Source of the DNA: Cantharellus purpuraceus | Lineage: Eukaryota; Basidiomycota; Agaricomycetes; Cantharellales; Hydnaceae | DNA: 64,000 nt | NCBI GenBank assembly: GCA_025174535.1 | Contig: JALBUN010000033.1 | Span: 1 to 64,000, forward strand | Reading direction: 5' to 3' | In this document: positions 1 to 10,387 of the stretch, in pieces | How the letters are laid out: each line of letters starts with the position of its first letter | Numbering within the stretch: position 1 is the stretch's first letter | Notes under the pieces: generated by a model | The model's database searches: none | The model's input: only the letters and a program-made list of their open reading frames with translations | Told to the model about the DNA's origin: nothing | Translations under genes and position numbers: made by a program

Positions 1-1
1 T

Positions 2-304
2 GGTCTACAACCTGATAAAATAGGCTATAATGAAAGTGATCCTATTTTTGTAGCAGAATTTGTAGGTTTTCTGAATAAAACCAACAGATTTGTAAGTGGT
101 TCTGATCCAACCTCTGGATATGCACACATTATAACCACACATGTGAATCAGGCGTTTGTTAGACAGCCAGGCCCAGATATAAATAGGCAGAAACTATATC
201 TTGGCCGTACAGTGCACATGATCTACATAACTAGTATTGGTATACTATTGGCTTTGCTGTGTTGGACAGTGTCCAGACATACCAATGAAGATAAGAATTC
301 ATAA
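2..304 (+). CDS. C-terminal part of an unrecognised protein with a terminal membrane segment (5' cut by window)
   Basis: An open frame of 100 codons runs from the window edge to a TAA at 302-304 with no internal stop. I do not recognise the family. The last quarter contains one clear hydrophobic stretch (MIYITSIGILLALLCW, about residues 73-88), followed by a short polar tail with Arg, His, Asp and Lys. This suits a C-terminally anchored single-pass membrane protein. The upstream part is polar, with several Asn, Thr and Ser and no cysteine. The start lies outside the window, so length, introns and N-terminal signals are unknown. Downstream lies transposon DNA starting at 384. It could be a host gene end, a transposon-borne gene or captured foreign DNA. 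Confidence 0.4.
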   Translation, partial: GLQPDKIGYNESDPIFVAEFVGFLNKTNRFVSGSDPTSGYAHIITTHVNQAFVRQPGPDINRQKLYLGRTVHMIYITSIGILLALLCWTVSRHTNEDKNS

Positions 305-383
305 TGGCATGTCTAAATCTATGGAGAAAGAAGCTTGTTGATGATATAAGGTGATGATTTTTGTTTTTAAAATGACCTCCCTA

Positions 384-948
384 GACGCTTGTTAGGAATC
401 ATGTCAGTATACAATATTCTGATGTATAGGAGATATACATCAGGATTTCAATGATACATAAAGCCAGGGAGTTACAATTTGAATATCTTAAAAGATTTCG
501 GATGTGTGAAATTTTCATAAATATAAACATATATTCTATATTTTAATAAACTTTAAAAGATAAGATATTTGGTTGAGATGAACATAATTATTTACATGGA
601 TATAATAGGAATGTATATATGAATATAATTGGTATTATATAGGGTATTTAGATATACAAATACCAGGTGAGGATTAAAGATAGTTCAAATTATGTTACAA
701 GTATTGTATAAGAAAGAATCAATGATATTTGGATGTTCCTTCAAGAGAGTTGCCACCACTAAATGGGGAAAAAACAATTATTTTTGAGAATTATGCCAAA
801 ATATCACAATATGTTTTAATCTAGTATATTGTGTAAAATTTGAGAATCATGTTGAAATATGAAAATAAGTTTGAATTGAAGTGTATTGTATAAAATTTGA
901 GGAAAATAGGTTGTACATATGTATTTGTTGTATTTCTGAATAAGCGTC
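384..948 (+). mobile_element. 565-bp non-autonomous TIR element, copy 1
   Basis: The element starts GACGCTTGTT and ends AAGCGTC, so its ends are inverted repeats. Flanking triplets are cta (381-383) and tta (949-951), a 3-bp target duplication with one transition. The interior is AT-rich and without a transposase. Near-identical or diverged copies lie at 34116-34684, 37602-38156 and 55307-55871. An ORF overlapping the right half is not credible, because the same stretch in other copies does not keep a reading frame. Confidence 0.8.
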
Positions 949-1993
949 TTAGAGCGTTGGCTGAAAACTTGTTGATTGATTCCAAGGGCGAAAACTAGCG
1001 CCCTTTTATATACAAATCCCCAGGGCACAACGACACAATATGAGGAGCAAATGATGCAATATGATGCAAGAAATGCTGATCAAGCCAGCTGATGAAGCGT
1101 GTGAAGTTGAACTACTAAAGGGGAAATCATGGAGAAATGAAACGACAGATGGGGGTAATCTTTGTAAGAATAGGGGGTGATGAGTAATAAAAGAACCAAA
1201 AATAGAACAAGGATGAGTAAGTCGTGTATGAATGAATTAAAAGATGAAACAGGGGTGAGTCATATAAAAGAACAATAGAAACGTCCACCAATACCATCTT
1301 CCCTACGGCTCCGAAGGTTAATTGACCCTGAGTCACATGAGGACTTCAGTCAGCATCCACAACAAATACTCCTTATTGTCTTAGTGATCCGTCTCCATAT
1401 GGTATCCCGCTCCAAGAGTATTTGGTCCCTTTGCCTGACACGATGTAACCTGAGTCGGATTGAAGTGGGAGGATAGGTCGGCAATGGCGACTGAAATTCT
1501 ACCTCACGTTCGACTCTTCTATCCGTGTTACGATATAGAGGTGAAATGTCGAGGAATGTATATGGTTCAACGGAATTGTGAAAGAATATGGGATCGCCAA
1601 TGGCATAAGAGAGGCATGGTGGGGATCTTGGGCGTTGAAAGAGTTTTGGAAGTATTTTGACACGTGGAGGTGGCTTAACATGCCCGTGGAGCTCGGCGTA
1701 TTTTTGATAGTCCTCTGTGTCCAGAGACCAGTGTGACGTATTATTAGAAGTGATGTTGGAGAGGGGAATAGAATGGGAAGCCATGTGAATGATGATGAAA
1801 GGATCGGTGTGAATAGAAGGCTGATAATGATCGATGGCGATGAAACACGAGTGACGATCGATGGCTAGAATTAGAGACTGAGGTGGAGAGGGAGTTGCAG
1901 CGCTATTTAAAAGTTGATACGAAAAGACGCTGGCGGAGTTGGACTGTCAGAGTGGTTCGATATGCGTCCTCGATGCGTCCTGGCTCGTCAGCG
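949..1993 (-). mobile_element. Repeat R, copy 1 (left-truncated; possible long LTR)
   Basis: This segment aligns with 42378-43410 over its whole length. Both copies carry, on the minus strand, a TATA-like box (about 1005-1016, reading TATATAAAAGGG on the minus strand) and the same 144-codon frame upstream of it. A promoter near the 3' end of a repeat with no RT or integrase suggests a long LTR, but clear TG/CA ends with target duplication were not found. The first base follows TIR-element copy 1; the last bases abut an LTR of family Z at 2000. Confidence 0.55.
1350..1784 (-). CDS. Conserved 144-codon ORF inside repeat R
   Basis: This minus-strand frame has no stop and is matched by a second open copy at 42778-43212, same length and same start (MAS.SIPLSN). 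The family is unknown to me. The N-terminal third is polar, the middle is proline-rich with basic residues (HGHVKPPPRVKILPKLF), and the C-terminus is Arg/Ile-rich ending in ICCGC. No membrane segment or catalytic motif is visible. Differences between the copies are mostly Arg to Cys, His, Trp or Gln in the 42-kb copy, that is CpG decay, so this copy looks the less eroded. It could be a real element protein or a frame left open by chance. Confidence 0.4.
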   Translation of the reverse strand: MASHSIPLSNITSNNTSHWSLDTEDYQKYAELHGHVKPPPRVKILPKLFQRPRSPPCLSYAIGDPIFFHNSVEPYTFLDISPLYRNTDRRVEREVEFQSPLPTYPPTSIRLRLHRVRQRDQILLERDTIWRRITKTIRSICCGC

Positions 1994-1999
1994 ACACAG

Positions 2000-2680
2000 T
2001 GTTAAGGGCTGGGAAACTAGAGGTTCAATGGAGTAGGGAGGGGACTTTACTGTTCCAGTTCAACTGAGACAGAGTGGGGACAATAACTATTGAGTCAGAT
2101 CAAGTGGACTTGGCTTCAACTTGTGTGTTGCACCCCCTCAGATTGTTGGTCCAATATTTCAGAGTTCAGAGTATGGAGTTGGATCAAGGATCCAGAGTTT
2201 GACTTGCCAAGAAAGTACTTGTCAAGAAGCTAGCAACCAAGAAGTTGATGGGGAAAATCTTAGTTGATATACAAACTACTGTAATAGACAGGGAGTAGCC
2301 TGTATAAGTATGTGGAAAATTGAATGATAAAACTAAAAGCAATAAGACAATAAGACAGATATGGGGTACAACACAGAAAGGAGTTTGGAGTTTGGACCCA
2401 AGTCTGAACTATACTAAGCAATATAAAAGAAGGGGTTTGTTGTACCCTATAAGAAGAAACTACTTATGGAGAACAATAAGAAAAGGAGTTCAGAGTTGAT
2501 GAGGGTGGAGTTAACGGAGGTGAAGTAGGGAGATGGAGATGGAGTTAGAGATGGAGTCTGGAGATCAGACTTGGTGTTACAGGATGTAACAAGTTTGGAG
2601 TTAACAGAGGTGGAGTTGACGGAGGTGGAGTAGATGGAGATGGAGTCTGGAGATCAGACATGGTGTTACAGGATGTAACA
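2000..2680 (-). mobile_element. LTR family Z: 3' LTR of Gypsy-1 (reverse orientation)
   Basis: The segment reads TGTTAAGGGCTGGG at its left end and GGATGTAACA at its right end, with inverted TGTTA/TAACA termini. Related copies are at 32638-33231, 59529-60129 and 60749-61320. A roughly 90-bp terminal piece is tandemly duplicated here (2502-2591 and 2592-2680, each ending in GATGTAACA). It is followed immediately by the accessory gene and then by minus-strand pol, so it is the 3' LTR of a minus-strand Gypsy element. Confidence 0.8.
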
Positions 2681-2719
2681 GTATCTCCCTTCTAAGATCA
2701 AGCCCATGAGATCTTTAGA

Positions 2720-3636
2720 TTGTGGAGGCAGATGCTGCAGAGAAAAAGAAGGCAGAAGAGGAGAAGAGGATCACAAGGGAGGAAGCGGCTCACGATAGGG
2801 CCACCGGGTGGCTTGAGTCAGGGCAGAGGCCACAAAGAAAGGGCATTAAAGAAGGTAGTCATGGGGGGCAAGGAAGTGGTCAGGGATCTGTATGAGGAGT
2901 CTGAACTGGATCTCATATGCAATACATGCGTCAAGCATGATGATGTGTGCGAGTGGGCAATAGTAAGTGAAACAGTGACTGGATTTTGGATTTCATACTG
3001 ATTGTTGTTTTTGTTTCCTAGACCGGAAAATCTTGCTCATGCCTCACATGCCAGTCAAACCAGCTGAAATGCAAGGTAAAAGGTAGTGCTCCTCCTCAAC
3101 AGAAATGTGATCACAAGGAGGGCAGCAGTGCAGTGGACCCTTCTCCCATATGTCAACAGACTAGGGCTGTGAGTACGGGTCCTGCCACAGAGACTGTTCC
3201 TCCTGCATTGGTCAAAGTCATGCAGGATGTTAGTATTAACGTGGCTGCTGTGGCCTGTCAATTAATCAAGGTTTCTGAGTGCATTGAGGGAACAAAAGTG
3301 GCTCTCCAGGGCATTGAGACCTACATGGGTGAGCTTGCAGGGATGTTCCACCACTATACAATGGGACAGAGATGGGGTCCACTCCAAAGGGAGTTGGATG
3401 CGCTGGAGCTGGAAGTTCTGGGCACCATATATGACATGGACTCAAACTCCTCAGGATCTTGGGACTCCACAGAGAATCTTGATAGGTTGGATGATGAGAG
3501 GTGGTGGCCATGGGAGGAGATAGATAGGATGCTTAGGGAGCAGGAGTTGGAATTGAAGGATTTGGAGAAGGAGGGAACAGTGGATGGAGAATCAGAGGAG
3601 TTGGGTGCAGGAGAATCAGAGATAGAGGAGAAGTGA
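2720..3636 (+). pseudogene. Gypsy-1 accessory gene: coiled-coil / Zn2Cys6-like protein, antisense to pol
   Basis: A two-exon frame lies opposite to pol and converges with it, with stops only about 60 bp apart. Exon 1 (to 2962) ends in CNTCVKHDDVCEWAI. An intron of 59 bp (2963-3021, donor GTAAGT, acceptor TTTCCTAG) is followed by exon 2 from 3022, which begins TGKSCSCLTCQSNQLKC in the right frame. Together the cysteines read C-x2-C-x6-C-x10-C-x2-C-x6-C, the spacing of a Gal4-type binuclear zinc cluster. The C-terminal part is acidic and ends ESEIEEK. The 60.2-kb copy has the same splice signals. Compared with it, the Lys/Glu-rich N-terminus here is frameshifted and the start is lost. DNA or RNA binding by the product is inference. 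Confidence 0.6.
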
Positions 3637-3697
3637 TGTAATTAGAGAATGTGATGACTAGTGAATGACTGATTTCTTGGAGAAAAACTGGAGTGAA

Positions 3698-5140
3698 TCA
3701 AAGCAATATGGGGCTGAGTTTATGAGGATAGGCCTGGTGGAAATTGGAGATAATCTCCATTGCATGTCCTAGTTCCAAAGCTGGTAGCCAGGAGGTTTCT
3801 TTGTCTGTTCCTTTGTATCCTGTCCACTTGACAAGGTATTGCAATTTACATTTTTGTCTCTTGTCGATCTTGGAGTCAGGGTCTCTGATATCTCATACTC
3901 TGGTTCTCCATCTATGATGACAGGAGGAACTGGAGTTGGTTCTTGACTGGAGAATGGATCTGGAGTTAAGGGTTTGAGCATGGAAACATGGAAGACAGGG
4001 TGAATGGAGTGCATGCTTTCTTGTAGATGGAGGGTAAAGGAGTTAGAGCCTGCTTGAACGATGATTTTGAAAGGACCAAGGTATTTTTCCGATAGTTTCT
4101 TGGAAGGTCTCATGGTATGGATATTGTCAGATTTGATGAAAACCTTGTCTCCAACCTTGAAGTCCTGGGCCAGGGATTGGTGACGGTCAGCAGAGGTGGA
4201 GTATTGGCATTGGGCATTGGAGATGGTCTTTCGGAGATGCTGATGGAGTTCATGGAGATCCACAGTGAAGTCTTGAGCTCTTGAGGAAGCAAGGTCTCAT
4301 TTGGGATATACAGAGATGTTTGGGTGGTAACCCTTGTTGGCAAAGAATGGAGATAAGCCAGTAGTGGTGTTTGGAGCATTATTATATGCGAATTCTGCAA
4401 GTGGAAGTAAGTCAGACCAGTTGTCCTGTTGGTAGTTGCAGTAGACTCAGAGGTACTGTTCCAAAGTCTGATTCATTTGTTTGGTTTGTCCATCGGCTTC
4501 CAGATGGTATCCAGAGGTGAAATGGAGTTTGATGTCCAAAGCCTTTCTGAGGGTTTGGAAAAAGGAGGACAAGAACTCTGTACCATGGTCAGAGGTAATG
4601 TGTGATGGAACTCCATGCTTGGAGAAGATATGGAGCATGAATAGTTTTGCAAGCATAGGAGCTGTGATGGTGTTGACTGTAGGAATAAAAATGGACTGCT
4701 TGGTGAGGCAATCCACAATAACTAGGATGGTGTCATAACCAGAGGATGCTGGGAGCTTCTCAATGAAGTCCATGGATATGGAGTTCCACAGACTCTCCAG
4801 AATGGGGAGTTGCTTGAGTAGTCCATAAAGACAATGTCTCTGTGACTTTGAGCGCATACAAGTGGTACAAGACTTGATGTAGGACTTAACGGAACCATGG
4901 AGTTCAGGCCAGACATAGTCCTGCCTGACTAGCTCTATAGTTTGGTTCTGTCCAAAATGACTGGAGACCAGGTGGTCATGTTTGTTCTGGAGTACATGGA
5001 GTTGGAGATTGTTCATGTCGGGAATGTAGATGTGGTTGTCAAGACAGAGTAAGCCTTCCGGGTCAATGGACCAGCGATTGGTCAGTTTAATGAGATGTCC
5101 AGAGATGGCTGGATCTGATCGGAGTGTGGATAAGTATTGT
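3698..5140 (-). pseudogene. Gypsy-1 pol, 3' part: integrase and chromodomain (decayed)
   Basis: Read on the minus strand, the region begins in the RNase H to integrase linker. It continues with the integrase zinc finger (HDHLVSSHFG then CTTCMRSK), the catalytic core (SMDFIEKLP, SDHGTEF, a Glu in HLEADGQTKQMNQ), the C-terminal GPFKI/HPVFHVSML region and a chromodomain (YEISE, then LVKWTGYKG in another frame). All three catalytic acidic residues remain. The frame is broken near 4440, again near 4263 and inside the chromodomain near 3880. The 5' side stops at about 5140, where single-copy DNA starts, so RT and gag are missing. This is a chromovirus-type Ty3/Gypsy remnant. Confidence 0.85.
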
Positions 5141-8100
5141 TACTACTTTATTAATAGTGAAATTGCCTGGATAGTAAAATGAGCAGACACACAGGTGACT
5201 CCAAAATGATTACTGGGGCCGTTAGATATCCTACATCCCTCTCGACGAACGTTGTACCTTTTTGTCAATATCATCGACGCAATTGTTTTGAAAACTCATC
5301 TTCGTGAATAAAACTTGCCATGGTGTTGGAGGCGCTGACAAGAGGCCTTGTATTCTCATCGCCATGCAAGATTCATTACATTGGGTGTTCAGCGAGTTCG
5401 ATCGCGCCCTCTGCTAAATTCAAAGGTGGAGGTAGACGGACTCGAGACATTAGCATGCCACATGAAATATGAACAGAACAACGCTGTAGTCATGAAGCAA
5501 AACTAAATGAGGCATGGGCGATGGTATCCGCAGATGTGCTCAAAAACAATAAGTGAATGCATTGCGCAATCTCCCGCAAGCGACGGCGGTGGGCACAAGA
5601 AAAGGGTCCACACCTTATCGAGCATAATTTTCATAACTCGTCGACAATTTGAAATTTACTGCTCGATACGAATGAGCGATGCAACTGCGCTGCAACCCGT
5701 GTCACAGAAATCGTAATGACTTGACTTTGCTGAGCAATTGCCGGTGTTCAAACGCACATTACAACTTTGTAGACTTAAAGCTCCAGAATACTTCATCGCT
5801 TGATAAAACCATGAGAACGCGCATTATACTCGACAATATGACATACTTATAGAGCCACAAGAACAATGTTTCACCTAGTCGTCCTTGGGATGTTGGATCC
5901 CATGGATACAGCGCAAATGTCATGTTAAGTATGGCATTCCGCCAGAAGTCCAGGGCGTCGACCTGGTTTGTCGACCAAGTGTTATTTGTTGGTGTGATTA
6001 ACGATACAACTTGATAAAGTCCGTAGTGGGCCGATCGACACTAGACCCGGGCTTGTCCTGCTCCCCATCGACCTTGGCGTGGCAGTTGGTCCCGCACTCG
6101 GTTGCATCTCGGCTCACCACGAACGTCTCGCGCGAGTCGACAGAACCTGTAGGCACCATCGCGCATGACGAGAGTCAGACTTGCCCTCGGGACTATTCCA
6201 GGTTTTTTCTCTCTCATGCCAATGCACCTTGGCCAACATCGTTTTTCTCAGCTCTCGAGTGACGCTTCTGCTTGTGAATTTTTGCCTTTATCAAAGGTCA
6301 GCGATACGAGGGTCGGTAGCGCCGCTTTGGATGGGACGCTCGGTCGTTGGTGGAGTGAAGTTGTGTGGTAAAGACGGTTGCTGGTGGAGTGAAGTTGTGT
6401 GGTAAAGACGGTTGCTGGTGGCTCGAGGTGATATGCTTGCTGTGAGTCGTTGGAGCACTTTGGTCGACCGTCGAGCGACCAACCAGCGGTCGACACACTC
6501 AGATGCAGCAGCGAAACTCCTATAGCAGGATCTGCCCGACGACATGTTGGTAGGTGCAATGATCGTTGGTCCTTTTGACTTCTGTCCTTCTGACCCGGTC
6601 ATGTTTTATATAGAAGCGTTATTGTTAATGGGTGGTAGATGTGGCGTAAATCCTCAGCTTTAACGCCCCTCTGAGGTTGGGGTTATTGCACTCGTATATG
6701 GAATGTGGTACGCTGTCTGGTTTCATTGTTGCATGTCCTCTTTTGGCTCTTGAAGATGGGCGTGTTTGGACATCATCCATGCATACAGCGGAATAGGATG
6801 GTCGAGTCGAAGTCCATCTGACAATGTGGGGAGGGCAGGAGAAGGCTTGACGGGGAAAGTGGGCTGAAATGGACACAGGAAGTTTAGAGGTCCCCCGGTT
6901 ATCGTGAAGACTTGCTCCTGGTACGGTCTATATCTGATCGACCGAAGAGCATCAATGCCGATGCGAAAACTCACCGACAAAGTCGTCTTCCATCATATTA
7001 TCTCTTATTTCCAAAGTCTTGTCCTAAACAGATCGCGAGAAGGTCAGTCATTGTTTATGCTAGGGTCAGAGTCGTGGACTCACAATTTGTTGGCCAAACT
7101 CTGTGTAAGGCCGCGTTTTGCACAGCTTTAGGTGGACATACGGCATTAATGAGCATTTTCCATATGCACTACGATCAATGTTCCATTTGAGTTGGATTCC
7201 TCTCCCTTCTCTTGCCCGTTTGTCACCCTTGACAGGCGCAATGGACTTGTATGTTGCAATACGTTGCACCTGTAGGCGTCAAGGAATTCAAAGAATTCTG
7301 TTCGTATTGCATGCATATGGCTACTTGAGTGAGCTGACGACAGTTACCCACTTTCTGTTCACAACTAGAGCCTACCGGTGTGCATGTTATCTACCTTTCG
7401 CTCGAGTTTCTGCGACTACGTCATCATCTACCCGTAGCCATGCTTCTATCTCTGCAAGACCTGGATTAGTGTCTCTTTGTTGGAGGGTAGACAAACAAGT
7501 GCAGGGTGGGTTGTTCAGGTATGCGCGCTTGAAGGATTACCATCGTTTGCTTCGAAGTTTGATATGGATTAACCGCTCACTGTAGCTCCGCCCCGGATCG
7601 CACATGCTGTTGTATTTGGACTGCTATGCGTCTTTCTTACCCTTGCTTTGAATGAACTTACTCTCCTAGATCCCCGACCGACATCCTTGTTGGAGATAGA
7701 TCGCAAGACTACAAGCACCCATAATAAGCACTATATACTGACGCCATATTCCCGTTCTCTCCCCTCAGTCTTTACACCCATACCGTGTAGACTGAGGTGA
7801 AACACTTTACTTTAGTAACTACTTATTATGTGTACTCACGCTCAACTATGCCCTAGTTAAACTCTGGCATAGGTAAAATAAAGTCTTTACACCCATACCG
7901 TGTAGACTAGCTAAACTCTGGCATAGTTCCGCTTCCAATAATCCTGGCTCTGGGACAATCAGCCTATCTCTGCGTCTTGGGCACGAGACCATGTTAAATA
8001 TTTACCAACCAATGGCTATTTGGTGACCCCTGGCTGGGTGAAACATACTGGCGGGTTGTTGTTGAACGCCTTTTGATGGGGCATACTGGTGTCCGGACTA

Positions 8101-10387
8101 CGTCCAGGCACACAGATGAGAGGATCAAGACCGCCTATAGCCTCTAATACATTACAAGCTTCTACTATGTGGCCGATTGTTTCAGCCTTTGTGACTTGGG
8201 CGTGCTCCTGGGAGGTCGTGCTGCATGTCATCTCTGTCAGCTGTGGTCTCTCCTGGTACTTCTTATATTCGGTCTTCAAGGAGTCTTCAGAGGTTTTTGA
8301 AGCAGATCTTGAAGTTGCATCTTCACATCGATCCCGCGCGGCAATTCTCTAAAACTTCTCGTCTTGCGCTATTGAGCTGAAAAACTTGCTACCCCCCAAC
8401 CATGAAATGAGCGTCGATGGCAAATTCTCGAACTTGAATGTTTACGTTTCCTCATCAAACATTGGTCGGGCATAACGTCTTGTCCATCTTTTGGTCTGGC
8501 CATGTGGTCTTTGAGACTTGCCGGTCTTGGATGGAAGGATTGAGGCCAGCCAATCATGAACATAATTCCTGGTGTTGGTTCGAGAACCGATGAATAGGAG
8601 TGCTTGGAGACATAATGCATTGCATGGGTGTTGTCCCTATATTACACCACCACACTCGACTTTGTGGGGTATACGCAAGGGTGGAAGGCTGATTGTGAAG
8701 CGTAATTCACGGACACATCGCCCGTTGTGAATGCCGCACCCCATTCACTACGCCTGCGTGGCCTCGACCTTGGAAACACCCTATCAACTTGCATCGTGCT
8801 CCATCCCATCCCATCAAACAATAGATGAGCCAACCAATGATTGAGTCGCTCAAACTTGGTCATTGTCATTGGACTCGATATTTGAGAAGGCAACAGCAGT
8901 GAGTGGTTTGTAATGTACCTCATCGTGCTCGGTCACTGCATGTCAACCGAAAGTCAGTGTGATGCTCACGTACAAAGAAGACGCATTTACAGATGCTACA
9001 AGGAGTCAGATGCGCCGCCGATAATTGGTGAATCACCACACTTAGAACGGTTGGAATGGTGGGATAGTGCGACCGTCGCCGAATAGATCCAGTCGTCATT
9101 GCGGCGATTGTGAGAGAAGTATTCCCGTCACCTCTAGGTGATGTCGAAAAACCCTTGCTCTTACATTAAAGCAACAGACTCGATATCGTAAGTTCCTGTT
9201 AACAACGGATTAAGCGACATTGTTTTACGATTCATCGGGTTCATACCTAGACCCTCTGACTCATTTATATCATCAACCAAAACACTCCCGCAGCGAGGAG
9301 CATGAAGTGGGCATTTTATGTCACACCGTTGGCTTCAAGCAACGTCGTCTAGATTCGTCAGTATCGCTTGGTGTCCCCCCGAATGCTCTCTCGATGAGAC
9401 TTGGAAACAATCACCTGCATTCAACTCGTCTGAAAAGTATGAATCAAGAACGGAACACGCTCACCCATGGCATTCTAGCCTTCGCCTTTTCGGGCATTGG
9501 TAGGAGGAAACCATGGAAGTTAATCGGAGGCTAACTCGCCCGGACCGGCGCTTACACCGACTCGACTTTACACTCTTTCCCCCGCCGACGGCACCGTGCT
9601 TCGTCTCGGTCTTGAGTTTTTTCTCCAGAGGCAAAGGTAACCACCATGACGAGGAGATATATTACATAAGTCTCTGACCCGGTGTCTGGACTCATTAGAT
9701 GCCGGATCGAACCGTACTGAAGCTTTCGTCGAAGCAGAAACAATCCCCGTTGCATGACTCTACAGATTGCTGCATTCAAAACATCATGGCAAATCCAAGC
9801 TTCTAGAAAATTACCACAGAACAATGGAGTACGTTCCCTGGTTCCCTGGCAGCTGCATTCAATAGAGAATAGGGAAGAAATTTGGATAAAATGTAAGGCT
9901 CACACCTCTACGCACGCCGAATGTTGGTTACAGTATTGAATGCGGCTATTTCCGCCAACACATCGATCTCTGATGTCGCTCCAACTACTCTCTGGATCTA
10001 TTTGTACCCGTATGAGCCGTTATGCCTCATGCTCACTATATATTTTCAGCAGTCTGCTACCAAGTTGAACTTAGGAACCAGGGCAGATTTACTTAGATAA
10101 GGTGCAGCAGGATTGCTTGCACTTGAACGACTCGTTGCCAGGGTTGAGTGACAGATCTGTGTTGCCACATGGGTGGATGAGATTCTATATGAATATATAC
10201 AACCTGAAACAATGTCAAGTTGCCTCGATGTCCAAAAACTAACCACTAGCAGGCAGAACTCCGTGGTGCCTGCGGAGGGCTGAGCCGAGCTTCGTCTCAT
10301 GATTACCTTACTGCATTGACGCTTAATGTTCAAAAGGGCCGATAGAGTTGACCCACAATCCACTACCCTCTCTTTCCCCAACTCCCT
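5141..10387. other. Single-copy, CpG-rich stretch with no convincing gene
   Basis: The sequence changes abruptly at about 5140 from CpG-poor transposon DNA to CpG-rich DNA. I found no frame with recognisable domains. The longest (7118-7585, plus, non-ATG start) has no motif I know and is probably fortuitous. Two small repeats are present: a 34-bp unit in tandem (6351-6384 and 6385-6418), and a direct repeat beginning AGTCTTTACACCCATACCGT at 7767 and 7882. The last 150 bp before 10388 resemble the sequence upstream of the paralogue at 17263, so the promoter of that gene probably lies there. Confidence 0.5.
6351..6418. repeat. Two tandem copies of a 34-bp unit
   Basis: The unit starts TGGAGTGAAGTTGTGTGGTA and continues AAGACGGTTGCTGG; a second copy follows directly. 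Overlapping frames on both strands are generated by the repeat and are not genes. Confidence 0.8.

Noticed and set aside
384..948. TIR element as a short solo LTR
   Set aside because: Ends are GAC..GTC rather than TG..CA, and the empty site gives a 3-bp, not 5-bp, duplication.
816..1028. 70-codon minus-strand frame overlapping TIR-element copy 1
   Set aside because: It crosses the element boundary, and in copy 2 the frame continues into unrelated sequence. Not a gene.
7118..7585. 155-codon plus-strand frame
   Set aside because: It has a non-ATG start, no recognisable domain, and composition typical of random GC-rich DNA. No splice or homology support.
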